From contig NZ_LYST01000008.1 of NCBI RefSeq assembly GCF_001693755.1, forward strand, positions 62,001 to 126,000: a stretch of DNA of 64,000 nt, given 5' to 3'. Origin of the DNA: Gilliamella sp. wkB171. GTDB lineage: Bacteria; Pseudomonadota; Gammaproteobacteria; Enterobacterales; Orbaceae. Below, one piece after another: positions 17,645 to 27,625 of this stretch. The notes below the pieces were generated by a model. The model was not told where the DNA came from and did not search any database. It saw only the letters and a list, made by a program, of their open reading frames with translations. Each line of letters opens with the position of its first letter. The first letter of the stretch is position 1. The position numbers were made by a program, and so were the translations under genes.

Positions 17645-19324
17645 TTATCGACAAATCGGTGTACATCCCTGTGCTAACTGTAATAAGTTATAACCTATGG
17701 CTCCTGTTTCAATATCAGTACTAAACATCATTTTGTCCATGTATACTTGATTAGTCCAAGTACAACCTGTTGAGGTATCAAAGTTACTATTAGGATAAGC
17801 TTTATATAACTCGCCCCACTCTCCAGCAAACGTACCATCAATATCTCTTGATAAACGTTCTTCGTTATTTTTAATCCATGCAGGTAAGGAACCTGTTCCA
17901 TGTCCTGTGACAGCGTATTTAGCACTAGGTACATTGGTTAAATCTGTAACTGGATAGAAATAACTCGCTGCAACAGAGGCACTAATAACACCTAATCCAT
18001 TTGGTTTTCCTGAACAAGCATTGGCAGCAGGAAATATATTATCGCCCGAGCTCATGGTATCTGACATTTTATACTGTGTACTCGGAAGTGGGCGAGCCCA
18101 TTTACTCACTGTAAACGTATAGCTAAATGTTCTTTGTTCGAGCGGTGCACCAACTTTTGTTCTAGCGGTTAATGTTATGGTAAATGGAATAGTAGGACGA
18201 TTGTCAGATCTAAGTGTAACAACCCCCTCACTCGTAATTGGCGCTAAAGATGGATTACTTGAAGAAAAACTATAATCAGTCTGTGCATTACTCATTTTGA
18301 GTGTGAAATTTGCGTAGTTGAATCCTGTTGTTGGAAATTTTTTTGATGCTGTAGGAGAGTAACCGCGATAAGGTTGAAAAACCGCTGGATTATAACCATT
18401 GGCAAATTTACAATTGGTTGAATTACATGTGTTATATTGATCTCGTCGTGAAGAGTCAAAAAATCTCAAACTACCTGGTTTAATATGGCAGATTTGTTGT
18501 TCATCAACTTTTATTGTATAGATTTTGCTGAAATTACCATAGTCATTAATATAGGGAATGCCATATTTTGTTTGAACGCTAATATTATTAGAACTAATGG
18601 TTAAAGTATAAGGGCTTAGACATGAATCCATAATGCTATTTAATTGATCTGCGGTCACTGTTTTAGTCGTACCATCATAATCTTTATAACTCCAAATAGC
18701 TGTCAGCTTTCCCAAGACGGGTGGTTTTTCATTAACATCTTTTATTGATGTAAATTCATCACCATCGATATCACCATAATGTAATCCTTCTATGGTAGAA
18801 ATATTTTTTGCCACCCCGTCAGCAATGACTTTCGTTTCGACCTGATTAAATTTAGTATTGGCCGATACCCAAAGTATTTCATTTGATTTTGAGGGCGTGA
18901 TATTAATAACGCCTTGTTTAGTTATCGGTGCTTTGAAACTAAACAAATCATCTAAATCTAGATAGGGTTTATTACCTTGAATTATTTGTACCGTTTTTGA
19001 AGTTAGCGCATAACTTAACTGACTAAACATTAATGTCATGACTAACAGTAAAAATACCTTAAAACATAATTTAATTTTGTGACAAAAGTGATGGACAATG
19101 AGACGATAAAGTAAGTGTATTAATTTTTGATCAAGATTTTTAAGAAAAGAATAAAATAATTTACAACAATAGCCTTTTTCAATTACAGACTGTTTGTTAT
19201 ACAACAAATGTATGCCTGCTGCCTGCTGCCTGCTGCCTGCTGCCTGCTGCCTGCTGCCTGCTGCCTGCTGCCTGCTGCCTGCTGCCTGCTGCCTGCTGCC
19301 TGCTTTACCACTATATAATACCAT
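17645..19324 (-). CDS. Exported adhesin-like protein, family member 1, with heptanucleotide repeat (frame open)
   Basis: Large exported protein of unknown function, 559 aa from ATG 19324. That start follows AAGGG by 8 bases and aligns with the starts of three paralogues at 56733, 59579 and 61994. After six codons, 13 copies of a 7-bp unit encode an SRQQAAG-type repeat. A basic stretch and a hydrophobic segment (LKVFLLLVMTLMFSQLSYA) act as a late signal peptide. The mature part begins VQIIQGNKPYLDL and carries FPTTGFNYANFTLKMS, a TFTVSKWA segment and a GEWGELYKAYP-type block. The layout resembles lectin-like adhesion domains of intimin/invasin proteins, by memory only. It lacks any beta-barrel, so anchoring is unknown. 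Loss or gain of one repeat brings a stop within 11 codons. Confidence 0.72.
   Translation of the reverse strand: MVLYSGKAGSRQQAAGSRQQAAGSRQQAAGSRQQAAGIHLLYNKQSVIEKGYCCKLFYSFLKNLDQKLIHLLYRLIVHHFCHKIKLCFKVFLLLVMTLMFSQLSYALTSKTVQIIQGNKPYLDLDDLFSFKAPITKQGVINITPSKSNEILWVSANTKFNQVETKVIADGVAKNISTIEGLHYGDIDGDEFTSIKDVNEKPPVLGKLTAIWSYKDYDGTTKTVTADQLNSIMDSCLSPYTLTISSNNISVQTKYGIPYINDYGNFSKIYTIKVDEQQICHIKPGSLRFFDSSRRDQYNTCNSTNCKFANGYNPAVFQPYRGYSPTASKKFPTTGFNYANFTLKMSNAQTDYSFSSSNPSLAPITSEGVVTLRSDNRPTIPFTITLTARTKVGAPLEQRTFSYTFTVSKWARPLPSTQYKMSDTMSSGDNIFPAANACSGKPNGLGVISASVAASYFYPVTDLTNVPSAKYAVTGHGTGSLPAWIKNNEERLSRDIDGTFAGEWGELYKAYPNSNFDTSTGCTWTNQVYMDKMMFSTDIETGAIGYNLLQLAQGCTPICR
19214..19304. repeat. Perfect 7-bp tandem repeat, 13 copies
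   Basis: GCCTGCT on the plus strand (AGCAGGC on the coding strand) is repeated exactly 13 times with no variant copy. It lies in the extreme 5' end of the minus-strand gene. Because 7 is coprime to 3, each copy gained or lost shifts the frame. Both alternative frames meet stops 6 or about 11 codons past the repeat. Perfect uniformity suggests recent slippage. All three frames encode the same seven-residue cycle. Confidence 0.95.
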
Positions 19325-19360
19325 AAAAAACACCCTTACACAAGTTAAATCCATAGATAA

Positions 19361-19390
19361 TACATTAATTTATTTGAAGAAATTAATGTA
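19361..19390. other. Inverted repeat in the 5' leader of adhesin-like gene 1
   Basis: TACATTAATTT (19361-19371) pairs perfectly with AAATTAATGTA (19380-19390). A second hairpin, GCTATTTT/AAAATAGC (19413-19431), lies upstream on the same transcript. Both fall between the gene start and the TTTACA-like element, so they would be in the leader RNA if transcription starts near that element. Confidence 0.45.
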
Positions 19391-19459
19391 TTAATAAATA
19401 CGAGCTGGACTAGCTATTTTTTTAAAATAGCATAACAGTAATAAAAAGATGAAACACAA

Positions 19460-19477
19460 TTTGGTAAAGAAAGTTTA
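19460..19477 (-). promoter_or_regulatory. Degenerate TTTACA-type element upstream of adhesin-like gene 1
   Basis: The minus strand reads TAAACTTTCTTTACCAAA, matching the core TTTCTTTAC of the element found upstream of the three paralogues, at the same distance (136 bases from the ATG). It is less perfect than the others, with one extra base. Its role is inferred from position and conservation. Confidence 0.4.
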
Positions 19478-19562
19478 ATTGCATTTGTGTATTTTAATAA
19501 TAGTAAATTATTGAATAAGCACAATTTGAAATGCTAAAGTAATCAATTAGTTTATGTTATTA

Positions 19563-19579
19563 ACCCCAGAAACTGGGGT
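19563..19579 (-). terminator. Hairpin after the yhhJ-like gene
   Basis: ACCCCAG (19563-19569) pairs with CTGGGGT (19573-19579) over AAA, 14 bases past the stop of the operon's last gene. The T-run on the minus strand is weak (TTAATAAC). Confidence 0.5.
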
Positions 19580-19592
19580 ATAAAATATGTAA

Positions 19593-20723
19593 TTACGATC
19601 CCATATTGACAATTGATTTTCGAAAACGCTTGAGGGAGATGATAAAAAACACACTACCAATAGCTAATAACCACGCAAAAGAAGTCCACACCACACTTAG
19701 ACCAGCCCCACGATATAATATAGCTTGTCCTAACTCAACAAAATGAGTAGTTGGCGCAATCATCATAATATTTTGAACAATCTCTGGCATGCTTTCTCGA
19801 GGAGTGCTTCCACCTGATAACATTTGTAATGGTAACAAAATTAAAATAAGCAACATCGCAAATTGAGCTGTTGATTTTGCTACTGTTGCCATGAAGATAC
19901 CAAGTGACGTTGTCACAAATAAATGTAAAGCAGCACCAATAAGAAATAAGCTGATTGAACCTGCTATAGGTACACTTAACCAACTATGTACAACCAATAA
20001 TAAAGCGACCCAAGTTGAAACCAGCACAACTAATCCCATTGACCAAATTTTAGAAAGCATAATTTCAAATGGTGTGACGGGCATGGAAAGAAGATGATCA
20101 ATTGTGCCATGTTCCCTTTCTCGCATTAAAGCTGCACCCGTTAGAATAATAGATAACGTTGTGACTATATTAATAATTTCCATAACTGAGCCAAACCATG
20201 ATCGGGTTAAGTTTGGGTTAAAAGCGGTATGCACTTGAATGTTAACGGGTAGATTTGTCGCCTTACTATAACGATTCACATATTCAGTTATTTCACCTGT
20301 AATAATTTGAGTTATATAACCGTTACCAACAAAAGCTTGTCCCATTCGTGTTGCATCAATATTGAGTTGAATTTCTGGATTTTGGTTATTGAGTACATCT
20401 CGTTGAAAATTAGGCGGAATATTTAATGCAAAGGTATAATTATCCGTATCCATACCTCGATCCACATCCTGCATGGAATATAATTTAACAGGTTGATTAA
20501 ACATAGGTGGATAAAACGCCGCAGTAATTTGTCTGGACAAAGGCGAATCATCTTCGTCAACAATTGCAATTGACGCATGATGTAAGGAATCAGAAGTTGC
20601 AGTTGCTGCAATATAAATATCAAAGGTAAAACAGTAGGCTATTAATAAGAGCATAATAGGATCGCGTAATAATCCCCATAACTCTTTTATACCTAAACGA
20701 TAAATATTAATTAATGTTTGCAT
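19593..20723 (-). CDS. yhhJ: ABC-2 type permease, YhhJ-like
   Basis: Inner-membrane permease of the ABC-2 family, 376 aa, matching E. coli YhhJ in size and position (last gene after rbbA). An N-terminal membrane helix (IMLLLIAYCFTFDIYIAA) is followed by a large periplasmic domain of about 150 residues. Five or six helices follow, including the conserved EREHGTIDHLLSMPVTPFEI segment. It probably forms an export channel with the RbbA-like ATPase/permease and the HlyD-like adaptor of the same operon. Only five bases separate it from rbbA. The substrate is unknown. Confidence 0.85.
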   Translation of the reverse strand: MQTLINIYRLGIKELWGLLRDPIMLLLIAYCFTFDIYIAATATSDSLHHASIAIVDEDDSPLSRQITAAFYPPMFNQPVKLYSMQDVDRGMDTDNYTFALNIPPNFQRDVLNNQNPEIQLNIDATRMGQAFVGNGYITQIITGEITEYVNRYSKATNLPVNIQVHTAFNPNLTRSWFGSVMEIINIVTTLSIILTGAALMREREHGTIDHLLSMPVTPFEIMLSKIWSMGLVVLVSTWVALLLVVHSWLSVPIAGSISLFLIGAALHLFVTTSLGIFMATVAKSTAQFAMLLILILLPLQMLSGGSTPRESMPEIVQNIMMIAPTTHFVELGQAILYRGAGLSVVWTSFAWLLAIGSVFFIISLKRFRKSIVNMGS

Positions 20724-20728
20724 AATAT

Positions 20729-23527
20729 CTACCCCTCCTGCTTTTTAAGCAGAAAAATACTTGCACCAAGCACTATTGGAATGGTAATTAATAAAGCCAA
20801 AATTGAGTTATGCAAATCAACAAAATTTAATGCTTTATTGAATATCCCACGCGCAATAATTAACATATGCGTTGTAGGGTAAACCTCACCAATATAACGA
20901 CCACTACCTTCTAACGAGGCGACGGGATTTAACAATCCAGAAAACTGTATAGCCGGTAGCATGGTTCCTACACAAGTTAAGAAGATAACGGCAATTTGAC
21001 TGCGTGTTATGGTTGATGCTAACAAACCAAATCCTGTAGAAATAATACAATAAGCAAAAGCAGCTAAGCATAGAGTAAACAAACTACCTTTAATTGGCAC
21101 CCCAAATATTGTAATTGCCATAATTAATAGTAATAGAAAGCTAAACATAGAAATAATAATATAAGGAACTTGTTTACCTAATAAGAACTCAGCCCGTGTT
21201 ACCGGCGTAACATATAAATTAATAATTGAGCCCATCTCTTTTTCACGAACGACAGATAATGCCGCCAACATAGAAGGAATCATTAGCAATAAAATTGGAA
21301 TGACGGCTGGTACCATCGATGGTAAGCTTTTAATATCTGGATTATAGCGATACCGGGTTTCAATATTGGCCAAGCTAGATGATTGTGAACTAGAGCTTTC
21401 TTTGTTTTTTTCACTTAACCAAGCAAGATGCATACCTTGAACATAGCCTTTAATGGTATCAGCTCGCATTGGCATAGCACCATCAATCCATATAGCAATA
21501 TCAACCGGATCACCACGTTGAACATCTCGACCAAAATTTGGCGGGATTTCAATAGCAAGTGCTATCTTATTACTACGCAATCTTGCATCCATATCATTAT
21601 AGTCAGTTAAAGGAGGCTGTTCTATAAAATAGCGTTTAGATCCTGACAAATTAAGCGTGTAATTTTGACTTAGCTCACTCTGATCACGATCTAATACAGC
21701 AAAACGTAAATCCTCAACATCCATCGTTATCCCATATCCCATTACCAGCATTAGGATTGCTGAACCTAATAAGGCTAATAATGCGCGAAGTGGATCGCGT
21801 GATAATTCCAAAGTTTCACGCCATAAGCAACCAATCATGCGAGTAAAGCTGAAGCCTCGAAGGTGATGCTCTTTTTTAGCACGATCTTGATCATTGGTAA
21901 TCGTTTTAGCATTCGTTACAGAATTTTCATCGGCATGACTATCATCAGCACCTGCTTCAACTAAATAATCAATAAAGGCTTCTTCTAAAGTTTTAGCTTT
22001 TTTGGACGCAATAATATTATCTGGCGTGTCACTTGCTAATACTTTACCTGCATGCATTAACGATATTCTATCGCACCTTGCCGCTTCGTTCATAAAATGG
22101 GTAGTAATAAAGACAGTAACTTTATCTTGCCTTGATAATTCAATAATCAAACGCCAAAAGTCATCACGCGCTATAGGATCGACACCTGAAGTAGGTTCAT
22201 CAAGAATAAGAATTTCAGGATTATGCACAACAGCAACAGAGAGCGATAATCGCTGTTTAACGCCTAAAGGTAAACTATCAGGTAAGCTTTGTCTATGTTG
22301 TTCAAGTCCAAAACGTTTAACTAATTGTTCAACGCGTTCTGGTATTTTGCTTTCTGCGATACCAAATAGGCGAGCGTGCAACACAAGATTCTGTTCAACC
22401 GTCAATTCACTATACAATGAAAAAGCTTGTGACATATAACCTAAGTGCCGCCTGACATTAATATCACTGGCATCAACAGGCTTACCAAACAACCAAGCCT
22501 GCCCTGACGAAATCGGTAATAAACCAGTAAGCATTTTCATGGTTGTTGATTTACCACAACCATTGGATCCTAAAAAGCCAAAAATTTCACCTTGTTTAAT
22601 CGAAAAATTAACATGATCAACAGCTATAAAATCACCAAATTGTTTAGTTAAATCTTTCGCTTCTATCGCTATTTGTAAATCTTTTGAAAGATCTAATGGT
22701 GGAATTTCGACGGGTTGATAACCTTGTTTTGCATCATCAGGCATTAACTGGATGAAAGCGTCATCTAAATTATCTTTCCCTGTTTGGTTCAATAGCGATT
22801 GAGGCGTTCCAGTTTCAAGGATTTTACCGCCATACATAGCAACTAACCAATCAAAATTTTGTGCTTCATCCATGTAGGCAGTCGCAACAATGACACTCAT
22901 TTGTGGTCTTTGCGAACGAATTTTGTTAATCAGTTGCCAAAATTGAGCACGAGAAAGCGGATCAACCCCTGTGGTAGGCTCATCAAGAATTAATAAATCA
23001 GGATCATGAATTAAAGCAGAACATAAACTGACTTTTTGTTTCATCCCTCCGGATAGACGACCAGCAGGTCTGGATAAAAATGGATAAAGCCCTGTGCTAT
23101 GCGTTAATTCATCAATGCGACGTCGCCGCTCAGCTGCATCATTACCAAAAAGCCGAGCAAAAAATTGTAAATTTTCTTCTACTGATAACGTTGGATATAA
23201 ATTTTTCCCTAAGCCTTGAGGCATGTAAGCAATACGGGTACAAACTTTATTACGATGTGATTTATCGTGCATATCACCATCTAAAACATACACCAACCCT
23301 TCTTGAATAACATGTGCGCCAGCAATGAGTGACAATAAACTTGATTTACCTACCCCATCAGGTCCAATCAATCCTACCATGCACCTTGGTGGAATTTGTA
23401 AACTAACATTATTCAAAGCACAGGTTTTTTTATAATGCAACGTCACATTTGACACGGTTACCACTGCGTCGTCTATCGATTTAACATTATGAGCGATAGA
23501 TAAATCTTTATTGTCGGATTCTGACAT
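20729..23527 (-). CDS. rbbA: RbbA-like fused double ABC ATPase / ABC-2 permease
   Basis: A 932-aa protein with two ABC ATPase domains followed by an ABC-2 permease, the layout of E. coli RbbA/YhiH (911 aa). ATPase 1 has Walker A GPDGVGKS (residues 55-62), signature [11 protein letters not shown] and Walker [13 protein letters not shown]. ATPase 2, from about residue 290, has GSNGCGKST, a variant signature [12 protein letters not shown] and [11 protein letters not shown]. The permease half begins near 580 with a periplasmic domain and ends in five helices. E. coli RbbA is reported to bind ribosomes, but the fused permease and the HlyD neighbour make an export role at least as likely. GGAGATAG precedes the ATG. 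Confidence 0.9.
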   Translation of the reverse strand: MSESDNKDLSIAHNVKSIDDAVVTVSNVTLHYKKTCALNNVSLQIPPRCMVGLIGPDGVGKSSLLSLIAGAHVIQEGLVYVLDGDMHDKSHRNKVCTRIAYMPQGLGKNLYPTLSVEENLQFFARLFGNDAAERRRRIDELTHSTGLYPFLSRPAGRLSGGMKQKVSLCSALIHDPDLLILDEPTTGVDPLSRAQFWQLINKIRSQRPQMSVIVATAYMDEAQNFDWLVAMYGGKILETGTPQSLLNQTGKDNLDDAFIQLMPDDAKQGYQPVEIPPLDLSKDLQIAIEAKDLTKQFGDFIAVDHVNFSIKQGEIFGFLGSNGCGKSTTMKMLTGLLPISSGQAWLFGKPVDASDINVRRHLGYMSQAFSLYSELTVEQNLVLHARLFGIAESKIPERVEQLVKRFGLEQHRQSLPDSLPLGVKQRLSLSVAVVHNPEILILDEPTSGVDPIARDDFWRLIIELSRQDKVTVFITTHFMNEAARCDRISLMHAGKVLASDTPDNIIASKKAKTLEEAFIDYLVEAGADDSHADENSVTNAKTITNDQDRAKKEHHLRGFSFTRMIGCLWRETLELSRDPLRALLALLGSAILMLVMGYGITMDVEDLRFAVLDRDQSELSQNYTLNLSGSKRYFIEQPPLTDYNDMDARLRSNKIALAIEIPPNFGRDVQRGDPVDIAIWIDGAMPMRADTIKGYVQGMHLAWLSEKNKESSSSQSSSLANIETRYRYNPDIKSLPSMVPAVIPILLLMIPSMLAALSVVREKEMGSIINLYVTPVTRAEFLLGKQVPYIIISMFSFLLLLIMAITIFGVPIKGSLFTLCLAAFAYCIISTGFGLLASTITRSQIAVIFLTCVGTMLPAIQFSGLLNPVASLEGSGRYIGEVYPTTHMLIIARGIFNKALNFVDLHNSILALLITIPIVLGASIFLLKKQEG

Positions 23528-23540
23528 GAGCTATCTCCAA

Positions 23541-24614
23541 TTATTTAGTTGGACATTTAGCAACATCAGATAACTTAGCTGGCCACGGAGTTTTAGGATC
23601 AATCCGTACCCAAGCAACGCCAGGCACACCTGTTTTAACTTGAGTTAGATAACATTGTAATAATTCTGGGCTTAGTTGAGCTTTAACCCTGAACATTAAT
23701 TTTTGACGTTCATCTTTGGTTTCAACAGTTTTAGGGGTAAATTGCGCCACACTAGAGACAAATGAAACTTTAGCCGAAATAGCAACATCTGGAAGCGCAT
23801 CTAAGACTAATCTAACTTCATCACCAATGGCAACTTTTCCAGCTATGGTTTCGGGTAAAAAGAAGGTTAAGTAAACATCGGATAAATTAACCAAATTCAA
23901 AACCTTTCCACCAGCAGACAATACTTCACTAACTTGTGCTATACGATATTGAATTCTACCATCAACAGGGGCGGTTAATGTACTATCATCTATATCTGCT
24001 TGAATTTTTGTAATATTAGCACTAGCAACATTAATTGCTGAATGAGAACTATCCACACCAGCTTGAGCAACTTCAATGGCTGCATCAGCAGCTGTCACTT
24101 GCGATTTTGCAGAATCTAACGCCGCTTTTGCGCTATTCACTTTTGCAGTATCGTCATCAAATTGTTGGATAGATAATGCCCCTTTTTGGTAAAGGGCTGT
24201 GGTTCGTTGTAAATGTTTTTGAGCAATGTCGAGATCACTTTCCCGTTGATTTACGTCAGCTTGAGCAGCGACTTTATCACTCATTTTTAGAGAGACTTGG
24301 GCTTTGGAGCTCGCTTCATTACTTATTGCCTGTCGATATTGAGCTTGTGCCTCGTTCAATTGAGCTTGCAAGGTATTGGTTTGCATGATAACTAATGGTT
24401 GACCTGCTTTAACAAAATCACCTTCATTAACGTTAATTTTCTCGATTCTGCCAGCAAGCTTTGTTGAAATATTAATTTCTGTCGCCTCTATACGACCATT
24501 GCCACTTACAAAATCCGGACCAAATCCATCAGTTTTTAATTGTTGCCACAAGATACCACCACCAATAACAACAACGACAACAATAAGACCCCATTTCTTA
24601 CTTATTTGTTTCAT
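23541..24614 (-). CDS. yhiI: HlyD-family periplasmic adaptor, YhiI-like
   Basis: Membrane-fusion (adaptor) protein of 357 aa, first gene of the operon. It has one N-terminal anchor (WGLIVVVVVIGGGILW), then the lipoyl half-motif GRIEKINVNEGDFVKAGQPL and a long alpha-helical hairpin (about residues 75-205, rich in A, Q, S, K). The second lipoyl half DSTLTAPVDGRIQYRIAQ and a beta-barrel follow. It should link the two ABC permeases to an outer-membrane channel such as TolC. The operon order yhiI-rbbA-yhhJ matches E. coli. No regulator gene adjoins it; about 540 bases of gene-free DNA lie upstream. Confidence 0.88.
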   Translation of the reverse strand: MKQISKKWGLIVVVVVIGGGILWQQLKTDGFGPDFVSGNGRIEATEINISTKLAGRIEKINVNEGDFVKAGQPLVIMQTNTLQAQLNEAQAQYRQAISNEASSKAQVSLKMSDKVAAQADVNQRESDLDIAQKHLQRTTALYQKGALSIQQFDDDTAKVNSAKAALDSAKSQVTAADAAIEVAQAGVDSSHSAINVASANITKIQADIDDSTLTAPVDGRIQYRIAQVSEVLSAGGKVLNLVNLSDVYLTFFLPETIAGKVAIGDEVRLVLDALPDVAISAKVSFVSSVAQFTPKTVETKDERQKLMFRVKAQLSPELLQCYLTQVKTGVPGVAWVRIDPKTPWPAKLSDVAKCPTK

Positions 24615-25154
24615 GACCTACATCCCATTTTAAACTGATTATTTATATTATAAATTTCATAACTTTATTGTGTATTTATATGCATAAGCATCGACATTGA
24701 TTAAATAATATCAGATGTTTTTTATAAATAAAATCAACTATAAAAACAAAGGCAGTAAAAGCTAAAAAAATTTAATTTAAAACATTAAGGAGTTTAAAAA
24801 AACATGATTAATCATAAGGTAAAGTGTATTTCAATTCAGAAAGCTCATTAATCAATTATTGGTAGATTTACTATCTTGGATAAAAAAGTTTTAATTGTCT
24901 ACGCTATAGATTTATCTGATTTAATTCAAATAAGGTATCAATGCGGTATCTACAAATTAACTATTTTTGTATTAAAAGCACGTTATCGTGCCATAACATC
25001 TAATATTATCTGACTAAAACATTATAAAATTGAAATTCATCTTATAAAATAATTAATGAAACCATTTAGTTATATATAGGAAAATGATAATGTAAGTGGT
25101 ATGCTTGCTAGAACGATTATTCGATATTAAGATTTTTTTCACAAGGTGATTTTT
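24615..25154. other. Divergent intergenic region between yhiI and argE
   Basis: No gene seen. It must contain both divergent promoters. The only structure noticed is a short palindrome, GCACG (24978-24982) / CGTGC (24987-24991). I found no convincing ARG box. Confidence 0.4.
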
Positions 25155-26312
25155 ATGGCTCTTCCCTATTTTTTAACACTTTATAACGAACTTATTTCGA
25201 CTCCAACCATTAGTAATGTAACCAATGCTAAATTAGATTACTCCAATAAACCACTCATAGATAAATTAGCTAATTGGTTTGAAGAGCTTGGATTTACTAT
25301 CGAAATTCAAGCTGTCCCAAATACGCGTCATAAGTTTAATATGCTCGCAACGTATTCAAATAGTAACAATAAAACTCAAGGTGGCTTATTATTAAGTGGG
25401 CATAGTGATACTGTACCATTTGACGATGGTCAATGGACAAAAGATCCGTTCAAATTAACTGAAGAAAATAATAAGTTATATGGACTTGGTACCGCTGATA
25501 TGAAAGGTTTTTTTGCTTTTATTCTCGATGCTTTGCGAGATATCGATCTAAAAAAACTCACTAAACCAATCTATGTTCTTGCTACTGCCGATGAAGAAAC
25601 GTCAATGGCTGGCGCCTCATTTTTTGCCAAACAAACACAATTACAACCGGATTGCACAATTATTGGCGAACCCACATCATTGATTCCTATCCGAGCACAC
25701 AAAGGCTTTTTATCCAATTCAATTAAAGTTATTGGTAAGTCTGGACACTCAAGCGATCCGGACAAAGGCATTAATGCAATTGAAGTGATGCATCTAGCTA
25801 TTGAACGTCTATTAATCCTTAAACAAAAATTCAAAGAACAATATCATAATGATGGCTTTAGTGTGCCCTATCCTACCTTGAATTTAGGTGTGATTCATGG
25901 CGGTGATGCGGCTAATCGCATTTGTGGTTGTTGTGAATTAATTATTGATATTCGGGTATTACCAGATAATGATGTTGACACATTATATAATGCGCTATGT
26001 GAAGCATTACAACCCGTAATGGATAAATATCCCAATAGGCTTTCAATTGAATACGAAGTTGCGCCAATTCCGGGGTATGAATGTAAAAAAGATCATCCTG
26101 CATTACAACATATTGAACAGCTAGTTGGTCACACCGCTCAAACGGTTAATTACAGCACTGAAGCGCCTTATTTAAATCAAATTGCGCCAACCATTGTTTT
26201 AGGACCTGGCTCTATTGAACAAGCTCACCAACCTGACGAATTTATTTCAATGGACTTTATAAAACCAACAAAAGTAACGATTGAAAATTTGATTAAAGAT
26301 TTTTGCCTTTAA
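25155..26312 (+). CDS. argE: Acetylornithine deacetylase
   Basis: Cytosolic zinc enzyme that hydrolyses N-acetylornithine to ornithine in arginine biosynthesis (M20 family). ATG 25155 gives 385 aa, preceded by AAGG 8 bases upstream; the GTG nine bases earlier is less likely. Metal and catalytic motifs are present: [36 protein letters not shown] and IIGEPTS. The dimerisation domain starts at [20 protein letters not shown], and the end reads [14 protein letters not shown]. It matches E. coli ArgE almost throughout. It stands alone here, away from argCBH, while an arginine uptake system lies at the left of the window. Confidence 0.95.
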   Translation: MALPYFLTLYNELISTPTISNVTNAKLDYSNKPLIDKLANWFEELGFTIEIQAVPNTRHKFNMLATYSNSNNKTQGGLLLSGHSDTVPFDDGQWTKDPFKLTEENNKLYGLGTADMKGFFAFILDALRDIDLKKLTKPIYVLATADEETSMAGASFFAKQTQLQPDCTIIGEPTSLIPIRAHKGFLSNSIKVIGKSGHSSDPDKGINAIEVMHLAIERLLILKQKFKEQYHNDGFSVPYPTLNLGVIHGGDAANRICGCCELIIDIRVLPDNDVDTLYNALCEALQPVMDKYPNRLSIEYEVAPIPGYECKKDHPALQHIEQLVGHTAQTVNYSTEAPYLNQIAPTIVLGPGSIEQAHQPDEFISMDFIKPTKVTIENLIKDFCL

Positions 26313-26323
26313 TTAGATAAATA

Positions 26324-26340
26324 CGCCGACACCGTCGGCG
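26324..26340. terminator. Bidirectional terminator between argE and the HxlR gene
   Basis: CGCCGAC (26324-26330) and GTCGGCG (26334-26340) form a perfect GC-rich stem with a 3-nt loop between two convergent genes. Short A/T-rich flanks lie on both sides. Confidence 0.7.
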
Positions 26341-26357
26341 AATAAAGTTACCTTGAA

Positions 26358-26705
26358 TTATGCTAATTTGTCATTTTTATGGTTATTTCCCCATTGACAA
26401 AGCATATCTAAAATCGGCACCAAAGACTTACCTCGATCTAATAGCCCATATTCCACTTTAGGGGGAATTTGTGGATACTCTTTTCTAAAAATCAATTTAT
26501 CTTTTTCCATCTCTTTCAAAGTGTTACTTAGTGTTTTAAACGAAATGTTATTGATACTCCGTTTAAGTTCATTAAATCGCATTGATGGTTGATTTTCGTT
26601 TAACCAATAAAGAATAACAATCTTGTACTTACCTCGAATCATTGAGAGTGTGTAATTAAATCCACTATTCTCAAAATGATCTTCGGCACAATGATGATTT
26701 TCCAT
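26358..26705 (-). CDS. HxlR-family transcriptional regulator
   Basis: A 115-aa winged-helix regulator of the HxlR/DUF24 family. Near the N-terminus is the single Cys (NHHCAED) that in related YodB/HypR-type proteins senses electrophiles or oxidants. The core reads IRGKYKIVILYWLNENQP, FNELKRSINNISFKTLS and LKEMEKDKLIFRKEYPQIPP, followed by VEYGLLDRGKSL. It is divergent from an NAD(P)H oxidoreductase gene 107 bases away. That pairing is typical, with the regulator repressing the oxidoreductase until quinone or oxidant stress; the link is inferred. Confidence 0.9.
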   Translation of the reverse strand: MENHHCAEDHFENSGFNYTLSMIRGKYKIVILYWLNENQPSMRFNELKRSINNISFKTLSNTLKEMEKDKLIFRKEYPQIPPKVEYGLLDRGKSLVPILDMLCQWGNNHKNDKLA

Positions 26706-26812
26706 GTTTACACTCTCCCTAACGATAGTACATAACTGTAATTACCGTACTTTAAAAATAATGGTATCAAGACTATTATGGCTCAATTATAAATAGATAA
26801 GAGATATTTACA

Positions 26813-27373
26813 ATGAAACAGACTTTAGTGATTATTGCGCATCCAGATTTAGCCTCTTCAAATGTTAACCGATGCTGGTTTAATAAATTAAATCAATATC
26901 ATGATCAAATAACCCTACATGATCTTTACTCACACTATCCCTCACGTAAAATAGATCCGAGTTTTGAACAAAACTTAATTGAAAATCATCAAAACTTAGT
27001 TATTCAATTTCCAATATATTGGTTTAATTGTCCACCATTATTAAAACAGTGGCTCGATGAGGTTATGACTTATGGTTGGGCCTTTGGCTCTTCGGGAAAT
27101 AAATTAAAAAATAAAAAAGTAGGATTAGCGGTTTCGGCGGGTATAAAAGAAGCTGACTACTGCGAATCGGGACAGTATAAATATACACTCGAGCAGATTC
27201 TAAAACCATTTGAGTTAACAATGAATTATGTTCAAGCTGATTATCAGCCCCTTTTTGCGATTTATGGCGCAAATAATGAGCCAGACTACCCAGATAAAAT
27301 TACACAAAACGATATCGAAAAAAGTGCCGATAATTATGTAATTTGGATGAAAAAATTAGGGATGCTAATTTAA
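26813..27373 (+). CDS. NAD(P)H-dependent quinone-type oxidoreductase (flavodoxin fold)
   Basis: A 186-aa FMN-dependent oxidoreductase of the KefF/MdaB/YwrO type. The N-terminal TLVIIAHPDLASSNVN is the flavin phosphate-binding strand-loop. QFPIYWFNCPPLLKQWLDEV is the characteristic FMN-binding motif, and WAFGSSGNKLKNKKVGLAVS follows. It probably reduces quinones or other electrophiles by two electrons, avoiding radicals. It is divergent from the HxlR gene that likely controls it. A separate role as KefF-like regulator of a potassium channel is unlikely because no kefC gene is beside it. Confidence 0.85.
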   Translation: MKQTLVIIAHPDLASSNVNRCWFNKLNQYHDQITLHDLYSHYPSRKIDPSFEQNLIENHQNLVIQFPIYWFNCPPLLKQWLDEVMTYGWAFGSSGNKLKNKKVGLAVSAGIKEADYCESGQYKYTLEQILKPFELTMNYVQADYQPLFAIYGANNEPDYPDKITQNDIEKSADNYVIWMKKLGMLI

Positions 27374-27625
27374 ATTATTTAATTAAAGTACATTAATGCC
27401 TATCATTAAATAAAGCTATTAACGGTTAGAAGTATAACTTAAATTACCAGCAGTGGAGCGAATTTCTCATTGAAAATGGTACATATGGTTTTATTTTTAA
27501 CAGAAAAATGAAACGCCATAGACACCTAAATATTATTTAAAAATATCTATGGTTTTTAGATCTAATTACCCTTTATTACCAATTTGATTCAGTAGCAAAC
27601 AACACAACAATACCGTTAAACCTGA

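Noticed and set aside
19214-19304. Possible CRISPR array
   Set aside because: The 7-bp units are directly adjacent with no spacers; it is a simple tandem repeat.
19194-19394. Plus-strand frame rich in Pro-Ala-Cys-Leu
   Set aside because: It is only the complement of the 7-bp tandem repeat; no start signals or protein-like flanks.
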